This document shows, one piece after another, positions 25,759 through 33,538 of a stretch of DNA of 64,000 bases (position 1 is the first letter of the stretch; every line of letters begins with the position of its first letter). The notes under the pieces were generated by a model, which searched no databases, had not been told where the DNA came from, and was given only the letters and a program-made list of their open reading frames with translations. Source of the DNA: Maritalea sp049801075 (GTDB lineage Bacteria; Pseudomonadota; Alphaproteobacteria; Rhizobiales; Devosiaceae); NCBI RefSeq assembly GCF_049801075.1, contig NZ_JBNAGG010000001.1, positions 62,001 through 126,000 of the forward strand, in the 5' to 3' direction. The translations under genes were made by a program, and so were the position numbers.

Positions 25759-26331
25759 ATGTATAATTATCCGAAATATGAAAAACGATCACGAGACTTT
25801 AAATTTCTATCTGCAGTAGGGTATGTCGGCTTTATCGAGCGCTTAGCAGACTCGCACCTCGCAGAGGGACTTCAAAATCCTTGGGCGCGGCGGATGACAT
25901 CCATTGCCTTCATTCTCGGCGCGATCAGCATTGGTGTGGCAACAGGCTTTATTACCTTCGCTTCGGACAAAGGTTGGGCAATGTTGCCTTATATGCTGAT
26001 GCTGCCCGTAGCGGCATTGTTTGCCTGGTTGGCAGAGGTGGCAATGGTTATTCAGGTTAATCGCGCTGTGTTTAAGCATTTCGATGAGCGGATGGAGCAG
26101 GTCTACCAAGAGGCCAAGGCCCGTTCGCATGGCCTTTCAGTGATTATTATGGCCTTTGCTTTAGCCATTGCGCCTGTGATTTTCATTGCCATAGGTGATG
26201 TTGATTTGGCGTTTGCCATCTATGTGGCTTTAGCGTTGCCGCTTTGGGTGGTTGTCGCCACGGCGCAGCACATTGTGTTGAGCTGGACGCTGGGCGCGTC
26301 GGCAGATCAATCATTTGAGGATGATCTATGA
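25759..26331 (+). CDS. Small membrane protein paired with an XRE regulator
   Basis: A 190-residue protein with four hydrophobic segments: SIAFILGAISIGVATGFITF, AMLPYMLMLPVAALFAWLAEVAMV, LSVIIMAFALAIAPVIFIAI and LAFAIYVALALPLWVVVATAQ. A polar N-terminus (MYNYPKYEKRSRDFKFLS) and an acidic C-terminus flank them. I start at ATG 25759, behind a TGGAG site, rather than at the upstream start of the open frame. Its stop overlaps the XRE gene start by 4 bases. No family recognised; the pairing suggests that the regulator controls or senses through it. Confidence 0.72.
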   Translation: MYNYPKYEKRSRDFKFLSAVGYVGFIERLADSHLAEGLQNPWARRMTSIAFILGAISIGVATGFITFASDKGWAMLPYMLMLPVAALFAWLAEVAMVIQVNRAVFKHFDERMEQVYQEAKARSHGLSVIIMAFALAIAPVIFIAIGDVDLAFAIYVALALPLWVVVATAQHIVLSWTLGASADQSFEDDL

Positions 26332-26594
26332 GCAGCAAACAGGTCAATTTTTACAACCGCGTGAAAATGTTGCGGGTGGAGCGTGGATTGTCACGGCAGG
26401 AGTTGGCTGAAATGATCAATGTGCATCCACAAACCATTGGCTATATTGAGCGCCAGCAGTTCAATCCGACGATTGAACTGGCGCTCAATCTGTCGAAAGC
26501 GCTGGGGGTGGGGCTGGACGCGATGTTTAGTGCGCAGCCATTTGAGTTGGTCGATGAGGCAGCGCTGCGGCCCTCGACCAAGGCCAACGGATAG
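26328..26594 (+). CDS. XRE-type helix-turn-helix regulator
   Basis: An 88-residue protein that is essentially one HTH_3 domain: NRVKMLRVERGLSRQELAEMINVHPQTIGYIERQQFNPTIELALNLSKALGVGLDAMFS. The YIERxxFNPTxELAL pattern is that of small YozG-like regulators often encoded with a DUF-type membrane protein. Overlaps the preceding membrane-protein gene by 4 bases. It may autoregulate the pair. Confidence 0.88.
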   Translation: MSSKQVNFYNRVKMLRVERGLSRQELAEMINVHPQTIGYIERQQFNPTIELALNLSKALGVGLDAMFSAQPFELVDEAALRPSTKANG

Positions 26595-26611
26595 GGCGGC
26601 CAAAGCCGCCC
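26594..26611. terminator. Hairpin between convergent XRE and yjhX genes
   Basis: GGGCGGC (26594-26600) / GCCGCCC (26605-26611) with a 4-base loop, beginning at the stop of the XRE gene and 8 bases from the yjhX stop. The following CTTT is short, so termination may be weak. Confidence 0.5.
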
Positions 26612-26618
26612 ATCCTTT

Positions 26619-26876
26619 CTATCTGTTGTCGACCTGCGCGCGCACCAGCTCAAGCCCGCGTCGGGTGATCCGATAAGGCTTGCCGCTGGTGGAAGCGATA
26701 CATTTCCTGCGTTTCATCTTTTGAAATAGCTTTATATTGATGGCCTCAAACCGCCAACCCTCGCGGGTAAAGCATTCTACTTTCACTACTTTTTTGTGGT
26801 CGTTCTTTTTAACGTGCAGCACACCACCTTGCGCCAAATGGTGCAATATGCGTTGCTCTTCTTTTGATATGTCCAT
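26619..26876 (-). CDS. YjhX family (UPF0386) toxin-like protein
   Basis: An 85-residue protein closely following the E. coli YjhX pattern: MDISKEEQRILHHLAQGGVLHV, KVVKVECFTREGW, LFQKMKRRKCIASTSGKPYRITRRGLELVRAQVDNR. YjhX is the toxin of the proposed YjhX/YjhQ toxin-antitoxin pair, in which YjhQ is an acetyltransferase. No adjacent antitoxin is seen on the same strand, so this copy is orphan. It may act as a winged-helix DNA-binding protein; the fold is suggested by sequence only. Confidence 0.87.
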   Translation of the reverse strand: MDISKEEQRILHHLAQGGVLHVKKNDHKKVVKVECFTREGWRFEAINIKLFQKMKRRKCIASTSGKPYRITRRGLELVRAQVDNR

Positions 26877-27198
26877 TGATATTCTGTCGATCTTGGCCTT
26901 GATTGTTCAAGGCGCAACAAACCCGTAAAGCCACCAGCCCAAACGCGTGATGTCTCTTAATTCGTTTTAGACCTGCGCAATTGGCAGGTCTTTAGCGGGT
27001 TTCCGACAGTTGTTTCATCAAAACTCCGTAAGTTCGCAATGAACCTTAAACAAACAATGATTTGGCCGCTCTGGTCTAGTCCGAAACTGGCGTGGCGGGG
27101 CTATTGGGTGTCGAGTGCGGCAATTCGGCAACGCTGCTTTGTGCTTTGCAATTTGCCTGTCTCTGCCTAAAGTCGGGGCAAAAAACGGGGAGAGGTAC
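26877..27198. other. Gene-free region with a small hairpin
   Basis: Upstream regions of the divergent yjhX and of the FGE-like gene. The only clear structure is an 8-bp perfect inverted repeat, AGACCTGC (26969-26976) / GCAGGTCT (26984-26991), loop of 7. It has no strong T-run on either strand and might be an operator or a weak terminator. A GGGAGAGG ribosome-binding site precedes 27199. Nothing else was recognised. Confidence 0.5.
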
Positions 27199-28086
27199 AT
27201 GATAAAACGATATGTTGCGGGTGGATTTGCTCTTTGCGGCGTACTTGCAATCGCCACCAGTGCTTTTGCAATTGAAACAGGGTCAGAACGGCAAGATGAG
27301 CATGGCACAACGCAAGTGTTTGTGCCTGCTGGTTGCTTTCAAATGGGAACAAATCAGGCAGATTTGGACGCCCAAATCGGCAGACTTGAAGCGCCTGAAT
27401 GGGCAGCAAGTGCAGCACAAAAATATGAAGTGCCCGCCCATAATGTTTGTGTAACGAACAATTATTGGATTGATCGCACGGAGGTCACCAATGAAGCTTT
27501 TGCCGCGTTCGTAGAGGCAGGTGGATATGAAAAACTGGATTATTGGAGCGATGCGGGCAGAGCTTGGCTGTCGGGCCAATATATCGGGATTTTGCCTTTG
27601 CCTTGCGACTCATCTGATGAACCAAATCACCCACGTGCCTGCATCACATTTTACGAAGCAGAAGCGTTCGCTGCTTGGCGCGGTGGGCGGTTGCCTACTG
27701 AGGCAGAGTGGGAGTACGCGGCGCGCGGACCTGAAAATCGGATTTATCCATGGGGCGATGATTGGGTTGTCGAAAAAGCGCATGTTGTTGGACAGACAGG
27801 CACTGCACCTGTGGGAACCTATTTAGTTGGGGCAAGCTGGGTCGGCGCGCTCGATATGTCAGGTAATGTGATGGAATGGGTGCAAGATTGGTTGGGAGAG
27901 GGATATTATCAGAATAGTCCGATCAATGATCCAACAGGGCCAGCGACAGGCAGCAAAAAGGCTGAAAAAGGAGGCTGGTGGGGCTCAAATCCATTTGTTG
28001 CCCGTTCCGCCTATAAGCATTTTGAGGATGGGCCATCCTATAATGATGCGCACATTGGTTTTCGGGTGGTCACACCAGCGGAATAG
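27199..28086 (+). CDS. Exported formylglycine-generating-enzyme-like (SUMF1) protein
   Basis: A 295-residue protein with a signal peptide (residues 1-24, ending ATSAFA) and an FGE-sulfatase/SUMF1 domain (C-type-lectin-like fold). Typical motifs: FQMGTNQAD, NYWIDRTEVTNEAFAAFVEAGGY, ACITFYEAEAFAAWRGGRLPTEAEWEYAARG, IYPWGDDW, GALDMSGNVMEWVQDWLG, and C-terminal KGGWWGSNP...HIGFRVV. Some family members activate sulfatases, others serve nitrous-oxide reductase, ergothioneine synthesis or structural roles. No sulfatase lies nearby, so the role is unknown. Start chosen by the GAGAGG site. Confidence 0.87.
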   Translation: MIKRYVAGGFALCGVLAIATSAFAIETGSERQDEHGTTQVFVPAGCFQMGTNQADLDAQIGRLEAPEWAASAAQKYEVPAHNVCVTNNYWIDRTEVTNEAFAAFVEAGGYEKLDYWSDAGRAWLSGQYIGILPLPCDSSDEPNHPRACITFYEAEAFAAWRGGRLPTEAEWEYAARGPENRIYPWGDDWVVEKAHVVGQTGTAPVGTYLVGASWVGALDMSGNVMEWVQDWLGEGYYQNSPINDPTGPATGSKKAEKGGWWGSNPFVARSAYKHFEDGPSYNDAHIGFRVVTPAE

Positions 28087-28218
28087 TGGCGAATTTGGGC
28101 TGAAAAAGCCCGTCACAGCAATAGACAATTGTGGCTAATTGCTTTAATCCAAATCGTTGGCGCGCCTTTGCGGGCGCGTCATATTTGCAATGCAGAATGG
28201 ATCAGATTGAGCGAGTTG

Positions 28219-28524
28219 ATGAAGACGCCAAAAGAATGCCACACAAAGGACGATGTACGCACAGAAATTGACCGGCTGGACCAGCAATTGATTTCTTTGT
28301 TTGCGGAGCGTCATGCTTATGTGACGCGGATGGCGGCCATCAAAACTGACCCGCATGAGGCGTTTGATCCGGCGCGCATTGAAAATGTGATCGAAAAGGT
28401 GCGTCAGCGCGCTTTGGAGAAGAATTTGGATGAGGATCAGGCCGAGCTGCTTTGGCGAACCCTTATCGATTGGAATGTGAATTTTGAGAAGGGCGTCATT
28501 GCCGCCCGCCGCAGCCAAGAATAG
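28219..28524 (+). CDS. Chorismate mutase, AroQ type
   Basis: A 101-residue all-helical chorismate mutase domain: VRTEIDRLDQQLISLFAERHAYVTRMAAIKTDPHEAFDPARIENVIEKVRQRALEKNLDEDQAELLWRTLIDWNVNFEK. The EIDxLDxxLxxLxxxR helix and the central Lys match AroQ and the related isochorismate-pyruvate lyases. It converts chorismate to prephenate for Phe/Tyr synthesis, or could be the lyase type. Start at MKTPKECHTKDD; the longer open frame adds an unsupported N-terminus. gatB follows 58 bases downstream. Confidence 0.86.
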   Translation: MKTPKECHTKDDVRTEIDRLDQQLISLFAERHAYVTRMAAIKTDPHEAFDPARIENVIEKVRQRALEKNLDEDQAELLWRTLIDWNVNFEKGVIAARRSQE

Positions 28525-28582
28525 CAAAGCAAGCGACAGCGCGAATAAATCCTATCGCGACATCAAGCGAAGAGAAGAAAAT

Positions 28583-30064
28583 ATGACACTTGTTGATACA
28601 CGCACGCCCGACCCAAAGAAATTTATCAGCGGCGCAACGGGCGATTGGGAAATGGTTTTGGGCCTAGAGGTGCACGCGCAAGTGACCTCAGAATCCAAGC
28701 TATTTTCTGGTTCATCAACCGAGTTTGGCCAGCCACCTAACCACAATGTTAGCTTTGTGGATGCGGCGATGCCGGGCATGTTGCCAGTGATCAATGAGGA
28801 ATGTGTGCGTCAGGCTGTGCGTACGGGGCTTGGCTTGAAAGCTCAGATCAACAAACATTCTATTTTTGACCGTAAAAACTATTTCTATCCTGATCAGCCT
28901 CCCGGCTATCAGATCTCTCAATATCTCGATCCCATCGTCGGCGAGGGCAAAGTGTTGCTCGATATGGGGGACGATGGTGAAGTTGAAATCGGTATTGAGC
29001 GACTGCATTTGGAGACTGACGCGGGCAAGCTGATGCACGACCAGCATCCAAGCATGAGCTTTGTTGACCTCAATCGTGCTGGCGTGGCGTTGATGGAAAT
29101 CGTGTCTAAGCCTGATCTGCGTTCGTCTGATGAAGCTAAGGCTTATATCAACAAGCTGCGCACCATTATGCGCTATTTGGGCACCTGTGACGGCAATATG
29201 GAGCAGGGCTCTTTGCGCGCTGACATCAACGTTTCTGTGCGCCGTCCCGGCGGTGAATTTGGCACACGCTGCGAGATCAAAAATGTGAACTCTGTTCGCT
29301 TTGCTGGTCAAGCGATTGAATATGAAGCCCGTCGCCAAATCGATATTTTGGAAGATGGTGGCGTTGTCGATCAGGAAACGCGGTTGTTTGACCCGAAATC
29401 TGGCGAAACCCGCTCCATGCGCTCCAAGGAAGATGCGCAAGATTATCGCTATTTCCCGGAGCCAGATTTGTTGCCGCTGGAATTTGATGATGCATTTATT
29501 GAGGGCTTGAAGGCGGGGTTGCCAGAATTGCCCGATGAAAAGCGTCATCGTTTCGTTGAAGAATTGGGGCTCACACCATATGACGCCAGTGTCTTGGTCG
29601 CGGATCGCACATCAGCTGACTTTTACGAAAAAGTCGCGGACGGTCGCGATGGCAAATTGGCAGCCAACTGGGTGATCAACGAGTTGTTTGGCCGTTTGAA
29701 CAAAGAGGGGCTCGATATTTCTACCAGCCCTGTAAGCGCTGAACAGTTGGGCGGCATTGTTGACCTCATTTCAAAAGGCGACATTTCGGGTAAGATTGCT
29801 AAGGATCTTTTTGAGATCGTTTGGACTGAGGGCGGCGATCCGGCCACTTTGGTTGAAGAACGCGGCATGAAGCAGGTGACGGATACAGGCGCGATTGAGA
29901 AAATCGTTGATGAAATCATCGCCGCCAACCCGGATCAGGTTGCCAAAGCACAACAAAATCCAAAGCTTATGGGGTGGTTTGTTGGCCAAGTGATGAAAGC
30001 ATCGCAAGGTAAAGCAAATCCACAAGCTGTGAATGAGATTCTGAAGTCCAAATTAGGTCTTTAG
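28583..30064 (+). CDS. gatB: Asp-tRNA(Asn)/Glu-tRNA(Gln) amidotransferase subunit B
   Basis: A 493-residue GatB, which phosphorylates and transamidates the mischarged tRNA. Visible: WEMVLGLEVHAQVTSESKLFSGS, PGMLPVINEECVRQAVRTGLGL, the kinase-domain HLETDAGKLMHD and DLNRAGVALMEIVS, RCEIKNVNSVRF, and the C-terminal YqeY-like helical domain (AKAQQNPKLMGWFVGQVMKASQGKANPQAVNEILKSKL). Start at MTLVDTRTPDPKKF behind AGAGAAG; the frame is open 33 codons upstream into the chorismate mutase gene. Confidence 0.97.
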   Translation: MTLVDTRTPDPKKFISGATGDWEMVLGLEVHAQVTSESKLFSGSSTEFGQPPNHNVSFVDAAMPGMLPVINEECVRQAVRTGLGLKAQINKHSIFDRKNYFYPDQPPGYQISQYLDPIVGEGKVLLDMGDDGEVEIGIERLHLETDAGKLMHDQHPSMSFVDLNRAGVALMEIVSKPDLRSSDEAKAYINKLRTIMRYLGTCDGNMEQGSLRADINVSVRRPGGEFGTRCEIKNVNSVRFAGQAIEYEARRQIDILEDGGVVDQETRLFDPKSGETRSMRSKEDAQDYRYFPEPDLLPLEFDDAFIEGLKAGLPELPDEKRHRFVEELGLTPYDASVLVADRTSADFYEKVADGRDGKLAANWVINELFGRLNKEGLDISTSPVSAEQLGGIVDLISKGDISGKIAKDLFEIVWTEGGDPATLVEERGMKQVTDTGAIEKIVDEIIAANPDQVAKAQQNPKLMGWFVGQVMKASQGKANPQAVNEILKSKLGL

Positions 30065-30068
30065 ATAA

Positions 30069-30566
30069 ATGGTCGCGGGTCTGATGGCATTTTCGATCCG
30101 CGACGCTCGCCTTGCAGATGCAACGGCACTAAGCGCGATGATGCGTCAATCCTGGCGCGAGAGCTATAGCGGGCTTATGCCCGCGCATCAGCTTGATGAA
30201 ATCTGCGAAATGTGGCTGGCGCCACGTAATTTCAAAGAGCGCATCGCCGACAAAAATGCCGCCAATATTTTAGCCATTATTGATAGAAAGATCGTCGGGC
30301 ATTGCTACGCTTTGCCGCGCGAAAATCGGTCTGTTTTGATCGGTTATCTTTATGTCTTAGAATCAGCTCAAGGTGCTGGGATTGGCACGACAATGCTGAA
30401 TGCGGTTCTCGACGTATTTCCAGGCACCGTGCATTTGGAATTGGCTGTCTTGGAGAAAAACCAATCAGCCATTGGTTTTTATAAACATATCGGATTTTTT
30501 GAGGCGGGGCCGGAGCCTACTCCCGAAAATGAGCCGCCCAGCATCAAGATGACCAAAGCAATTTAG
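30069..30566 (+). CDS. GNAT acetyltransferase (paralogue A)
   Basis: A 160-165-residue GNAT protein, 4 bases after gatB. IRDARLADATALSAMMRQSWRESYSGLMPAHQLDEICEMWLAP begins the fold; the acetyl-CoA loop is ESAQGAGIGTTMLNAVLDVFPGTVHLELAVLEKNQSAIGFYKHIGF. It is recognisably related to two other GNATs at 32523 and 33044, with the same AF/VFP...LEVxExNxxAIGFYK ending. The start may be the ATG at 30069 or at 30084 (MAFSIRDAR). Substrate unknown. Confidence 0.83.
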   Translation: MVAGLMAFSIRDARLADATALSAMMRQSWRESYSGLMPAHQLDEICEMWLAPRNFKERIADKNAANILAIIDRKIVGHCYALPRENRSVLIGYLYVLESAQGAGIGTTMLNAVLDVFPGTVHLELAVLEKNQSAIGFYKHIGFFEAGPEPTPENEPPSIKMTKAI

Positions 30567-30576
30567 GAGCATTGAG

Positions 30577-30978
30577 ATGAGCAACAAAGTCTCCCGTGTT
30601 TTTTACACCATGCTTGCCAATGATGTGGAAGCGACGGCCAAATTTTATACGAATATTCTGGAACTGAAGCGTCATTTTGACAGTGATTGGTTCGTCATTC
30701 TCACGCCCTCAGCGGGCCCGCTGATTGAACTGGCCATCCTTGATGTCAACAATCCGATTGTGCCGAAGGCAGCTGCCGCCCGCGCCACAGGCGGTATTCT
30801 CAATTTTGTGGTTGAAGATGTGCATGTTGCATATGCTGCTGCCCAAAAGATCGACGCTAAAATCATCTCGCCGCCAACGGCTATGCCGTATGGACAGGAG
30901 CGTATGTTGATCGAAGACCCGAATGGTCAGATGATCGATGTGTCGTCATCCACGGTGCCGATGCAGGAACAAGGGTGA
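30577..30978 (+). CDS. VOC (glyoxalase/bleomycin-resistance fold) protein
   Basis: A 133-residue single VOC module: RVFYTMLANDVEATAKFYTNILELKRHFDSDWFVILTP, then ILNFVVEDVHVAYAAAQKIDAKIISPPTAMPYGQERMLIEDPNGQMIDVS. The C-terminal EDPNGQMID is the usual metal-site strand. Function cannot be fixed from the family, which includes dioxygenases, lyases and antibiotic-binding proteins. GGAG site; a terminator follows at once. Confidence 0.88.
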   Translation: MSNKVSRVFYTMLANDVEATAKFYTNILELKRHFDSDWFVILTPSAGPLIELAILDVNNPIVPKAAAARATGGILNFVVEDVHVAYAAAQKIDAKIISPPTAMPYGQERMLIEDPNGQMIDVSSSTVPMQEQG

Positions 30979-30979
30979 G

Positions 30980-31003
30980 GGGGCGGCGCACCGCCCCGAG
31001 ATT
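30980..31003 (+). terminator. Terminator after the VOC gene
   Basis: GGGGCGG (30980-30986) / CCGCCCC (30991-30997), 4-base loop, followed by GAGATTTT. It lies between the convergent VOC and GST genes. Confidence 0.7.
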
Positions 31004-31729
31004 TTATGCGGCTTGTTTTTCCAAGTTTGGAAAATATTGCTGCGTTAGCTGATCCATATAGCGCACCAAATTGGGCTTGCTTTTTAGATGGTCAGCAATA
31101 GATGAATGCACTGGACCATGGGCAAAATTGACCAGTGAGCCGAATACGCAAGCATCGATAATCGTTGGAGTTTCGCTATAAAAGCAGGGGCTGTCGCCCA
31201 GAAGCGTACTCAAATCGTCGATGATTTGACGGCCGATTTCGAACACTTCCTCGTCCGTATGGCGACCTGTGCCTTGGCCATAGAGCGTATTTTTGATCAT
31301 TTGTTCGGCGCCATTGCCGATTTCTTCGCGCATCGCTTCGTCAGGGATATGACCGAAGAAGATCGACTTCATAATTGTTGCGTTTTCCGGCTTATGCCAG
31401 CGGCCATGCACCAGAACCCAATAGAGTTTTTCTTCCACCGTAGAAATGATCATCTGTCCTATAGCGCGGTGTGTTGCGCTTAGATGGTGGAGTGAGTCAA
31501 AGCCATGTTTGTCGCGCAGATGTTGGGCGATAAAGTTGCTGTCACCCAGCCGTTCGCCATTTTCTTCAATGAAGGGCACTTTTTGTTTTGGTCCCTCGCG
31601 CGGGTCCCCTTCTACATGCCGTTCAAAATCGAGTTCAGAGAGCTGCAGCAGCATGTCGAGCTTGGCGCAAAATGGGCTTAGGCACGGTGTGCCGGGTGCT
31701 ACGGGTGGTTGGAAAAATTTGATGGTCAT
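31004..31729 (-). CDS. Glutathione S-transferase family protein
   Basis: A 241-residue thioredoxin-fold/GST protein. The N-terminal domain reads IKFFQPPVAPGTPCLSPFCAKLDMLLQLSELDFERHVEGDPREGPKQKVPFIEENGERLGDSNFIAQHL, with PFCAK in the active-site position and VPFIEENGERLGDSNFI as the glutathione-binding strand-turn. The C-terminal helical domain contains LGDSPCFYSETPTIIDACVFGSL. It resembles the Fax/metaxin-like branch. Start at MTIKFFQ. It is divergent from a WYL regulator, with symmetric repeats in the shared upstream region. Confidence 0.87.
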   Translation of the reverse strand: MTIKFFQPPVAPGTPCLSPFCAKLDMLLQLSELDFERHVEGDPREGPKQKVPFIEENGERLGDSNFIAQHLRDKHGFDSLHHLSATHRAIGQMIISTVEEKLYWVLVHGRWHKPENATIMKSIFFGHIPDEAMREEIGNGAEQMIKNTLYGQGTGRHTDEEVFEIGRQIIDDLSTLLGDSPCFYSETPTIIDACVFGSLVNFAHGPVHSSIADHLKSKPNLVRYMDQLTQQYFPNLEKQAA

Positions 31730-31768
31730 AAGTGCATCCTTTGATTTGCCTTGAATGACCAGCAAAAT

Positions 31769-31798
31769 ACTGACACGCTACTGACAGCGTTGTGTCAG
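31769..31798. promoter_or_regulatory. Candidate operator between GST and WYL regulator
   Basis: Two direct copies of ACTGACA (31769-31775, 31780-31786) spaced 11 bases, one helical turn, followed by the inverse TGTCAG (31793-31798). The outer arms CTGACAC (31770-31776) and GTGTCAG (31792-31798) are perfectly complementary and enclose CGCT/AGCG (31776-31779/31786-31789). It lies just upstream of the regulator start, with the GST gene divergent, as expected for an autoregulatory site. Confidence 0.55.
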
Positions 31799-31811
31799 CA
31801 TGGAGAGAAAA

Positions 31812-32516
31812 ATGCGTCGCGCCGACAGATTATTGCAGATCGTGCAAATCTTGCGTCGCGCCAAAGGGCGACCAATTTCTGCGCGCGAGATAGCAGGGGA
31901 GCTTGAGGTCACATCACGCACCATTTATCGCGATATGGTTTCGCTAGAATCAGTTGGTGTACCTATTCGCGGTGAAGCTGGCGTTGGCTATGTGTTGGAA
32001 GATGGTTTGGATTTACCACCCTTGATCTTCAATTCGCTTGAGTTGGAAACCTTGATTTTAGGCGCCCGTTGGGTCGAGACACATGGGGATAAGGATCAGC
32101 AAATTGCTGCGCGGGACATCGTCGCCAAAGTTGCCGCAGTGTTGCCTGACCATCTTCGAGATGAGTTTTTTGATGTGTCGCTATATGCGCCTGCAGGCAC
32201 AGAAGGCGTGGTGAGTTCCAGCGAACTGCGGCAAGCGTTGCGTAGCGGCAAAATCATTGAGCTTGAATATATCAAAGAAGATGGCGCAGCCACAAAACGC
32301 CGCGCCTGGCCAATTTCATTGGGCTATTTCGATTTCAAGCGCTTGCTGCTGTGCTGGTGCGAATTGCGACAGGATTTTCGCGCCTTCCGTGCGGATCGCA
32401 TCCAATCCATCGAAATATTGGACAAAAATGTGCCCAAAAGCCGTGCGCAACTGAAAAAAGAATGGTGGGAGGTGGAAAGCATCCGCCAACCCCAAATTGT
32501 GCGGCATACGATTTGA
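31812..32516 (+). CDS. YafY-type transcriptional regulator (HTH_11 plus WYL domain)
   Basis: A 234-residue regulator. The N-terminal HTH is MRRADRLLQIVQILRRAKGRPISAREIAGELEVTSRTIYRDMVSLESVGVPIRGEAGVGYVLEDG. The WYL ligand-sensing domain follows from about 130 (LRQALRSGKIIELEYIKEDGAATKRRAWPISLGYFDFKRLLLCWCELRQDFRAFRADRIQSIEIL). WYL regulators sense nucleotides or small metabolites. The ATG at 31812 has a GGAGAG site; the ATG four codons upstream does not. It probably controls the divergent GST gene and itself. Confidence 0.92.
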   Translation: MRRADRLLQIVQILRRAKGRPISAREIAGELEVTSRTIYRDMVSLESVGVPIRGEAGVGYVLEDGLDLPPLIFNSLELETLILGARWVETHGDKDQQIAARDIVAKVAAVLPDHLRDEFFDVSLYAPAGTEGVVSSSELRQALRSGKIIELEYIKEDGAATKRRAWPISLGYFDFKRLLLCWCELRQDFRAFRADRIQSIEILDKNVPKSRAQLKKEWWEVESIRQPQIVRHTI

Positions 32517-32522
32517 GATTTT

Positions 32523-33008
32523 ATGATTGAGATTATTCGGACCGAACAACAGCATGTGTCAGCGCTTAAATCCATGCTTTTTCGGGTCTGGCATCAAACC
32601 TATGCGCCATTTTTAGGCGAGCAACGTGTGGATCATCTCACTGAGATGTGGCATCAGCCAGCAAAGTTGGCTCAAGAAACTGCGGATGGTGCATGTGCCA
32701 CTTTTGTTGCTTTGGATGGGGGCGAGGTGATCGGCCACGTTCTGGCAGCTGACGAGGGTGAAGGGCACATTCATTTGATGCGTCTCTATCTCGACGTGGC
32801 CTATCACGGCCAAGGCGTTGGTGATCGATTACTTGATGCAGCACTTTCTGCTTTTCCAAATGGAAAATGTGTAACGCTAGAAGTTTATGAAGCTAATTTG
32901 CGTGCGGTCTCATTTTATAAGCGACGCGGATTTGTTTTCAGAGAGAAGTTACGCGATGAATTTGCCAGCGATGAGCTTTATGAATTCCGCATGTGGCGGG
33001 CGCTTTAG
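32523..33008 (+). CDS. GNAT acetyltransferase (paralogue B)
   Basis: A 161-residue GNAT protein 6 bases after the WYL regulator. Sequence runs IRTEQQHVSALKSMLFRVWHQTYAPFLGEQRVDHLTEMW, acetyl-CoA loop VAYHGQGVGDRLLDAALSAFPNGKCVTLEVYEANLRAVSFYKRRGF. It shares its layout with the neighbouring GNAT at 33044 and the one at 30069, especially the VWHQTY/VWHATY and LEVYExN segments. Substrate unknown. Confidence 0.87.
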   Translation: MIEIIRTEQQHVSALKSMLFRVWHQTYAPFLGEQRVDHLTEMWHQPAKLAQETADGACATFVALDGGEVIGHVLAADEGEGHIHLMRLYLDVAYHGQGVGDRLLDAALSAFPNGKCVTLEVYEANLRAVSFYKRRGFVFREKLRDEFASDELYEFRMWRAL

Positions 33009-33043
33009 CTTGGCAAACCGCCTGCAAGGTTTAAGATGGTGTG

Positions 33044-33538
33044 ATGGAAAGAACGATCGCCATTCGTCCAAGCAAACGCGAAGATGCTTCTGCGCTGCGA
33101 ACTTGCCTAACCGAGGTTTGGCATGCGACTTATGACGCTTTTATCGGTGCAGATCGGGTGGACGAGTTTGTGGCGCTTTGGCTGACTGACGCTCAGTTGC
33201 ACAAAGAAGCGGACAGTGCCGCCATCACTTCGCTATTGGCCATTGCTGGCGAGGCTATTGTTGGGCAAGCTTTGTTGCGTGAGGTGGACATAGGTGTTGT
33301 GCGGCTCGCGCGGCTTTATGTGTTGCCTGCTTTTCATGGCAGGGGCGTCGGAAAATCCCTATTTCTGGAAGGAATTGGTGCTTTTCCAGAAGCGCACACC
33401 GTTCAGCTCGAGGTTTATGAACCCAATGTATCTGCCATTGGGTTTTACAGGTCTCTTGGATTTGTTGAAACCGTACGGCAACAGTCTGAATTCGCGCCGG
33501 CGGGTATCAGAGAAGTTTTGATGGAGCTGAAGCTTTAA
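33044..33538 (+). CDS. GNAT acetyltransferase (paralogue C)
   Basis: A 164-residue GNAT protein: IAIRPSKREDASALRTCLTEVWHATYDAFIGADRVDEFVALW, acetyl-CoA loop PAFHGRGVGKSLFLEGIGAFPEAHTVQLEVYEPNVSAIGFYRSLGF. Start at ATG 33044; GTG at 33041 is an alternative. It is the closest relative of paralogue B and follows it by 35 bases. Its stop codon shares TTAA with the stop of the convergent EamA gene, a 4-base overlap. Confidence 0.88.
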   Translation: MERTIAIRPSKREDASALRTCLTEVWHATYDAFIGADRVDEFVALWLTDAQLHKEADSAAITSLLAIAGEAIVGQALLREVDIGVVRLARLYVLPAFHGRGVGKSLFLEGIGAFPEAHTVQLEVYEPNVSAIGFYRSLGFVETVRQQSEFAPAGIREVLMELKL

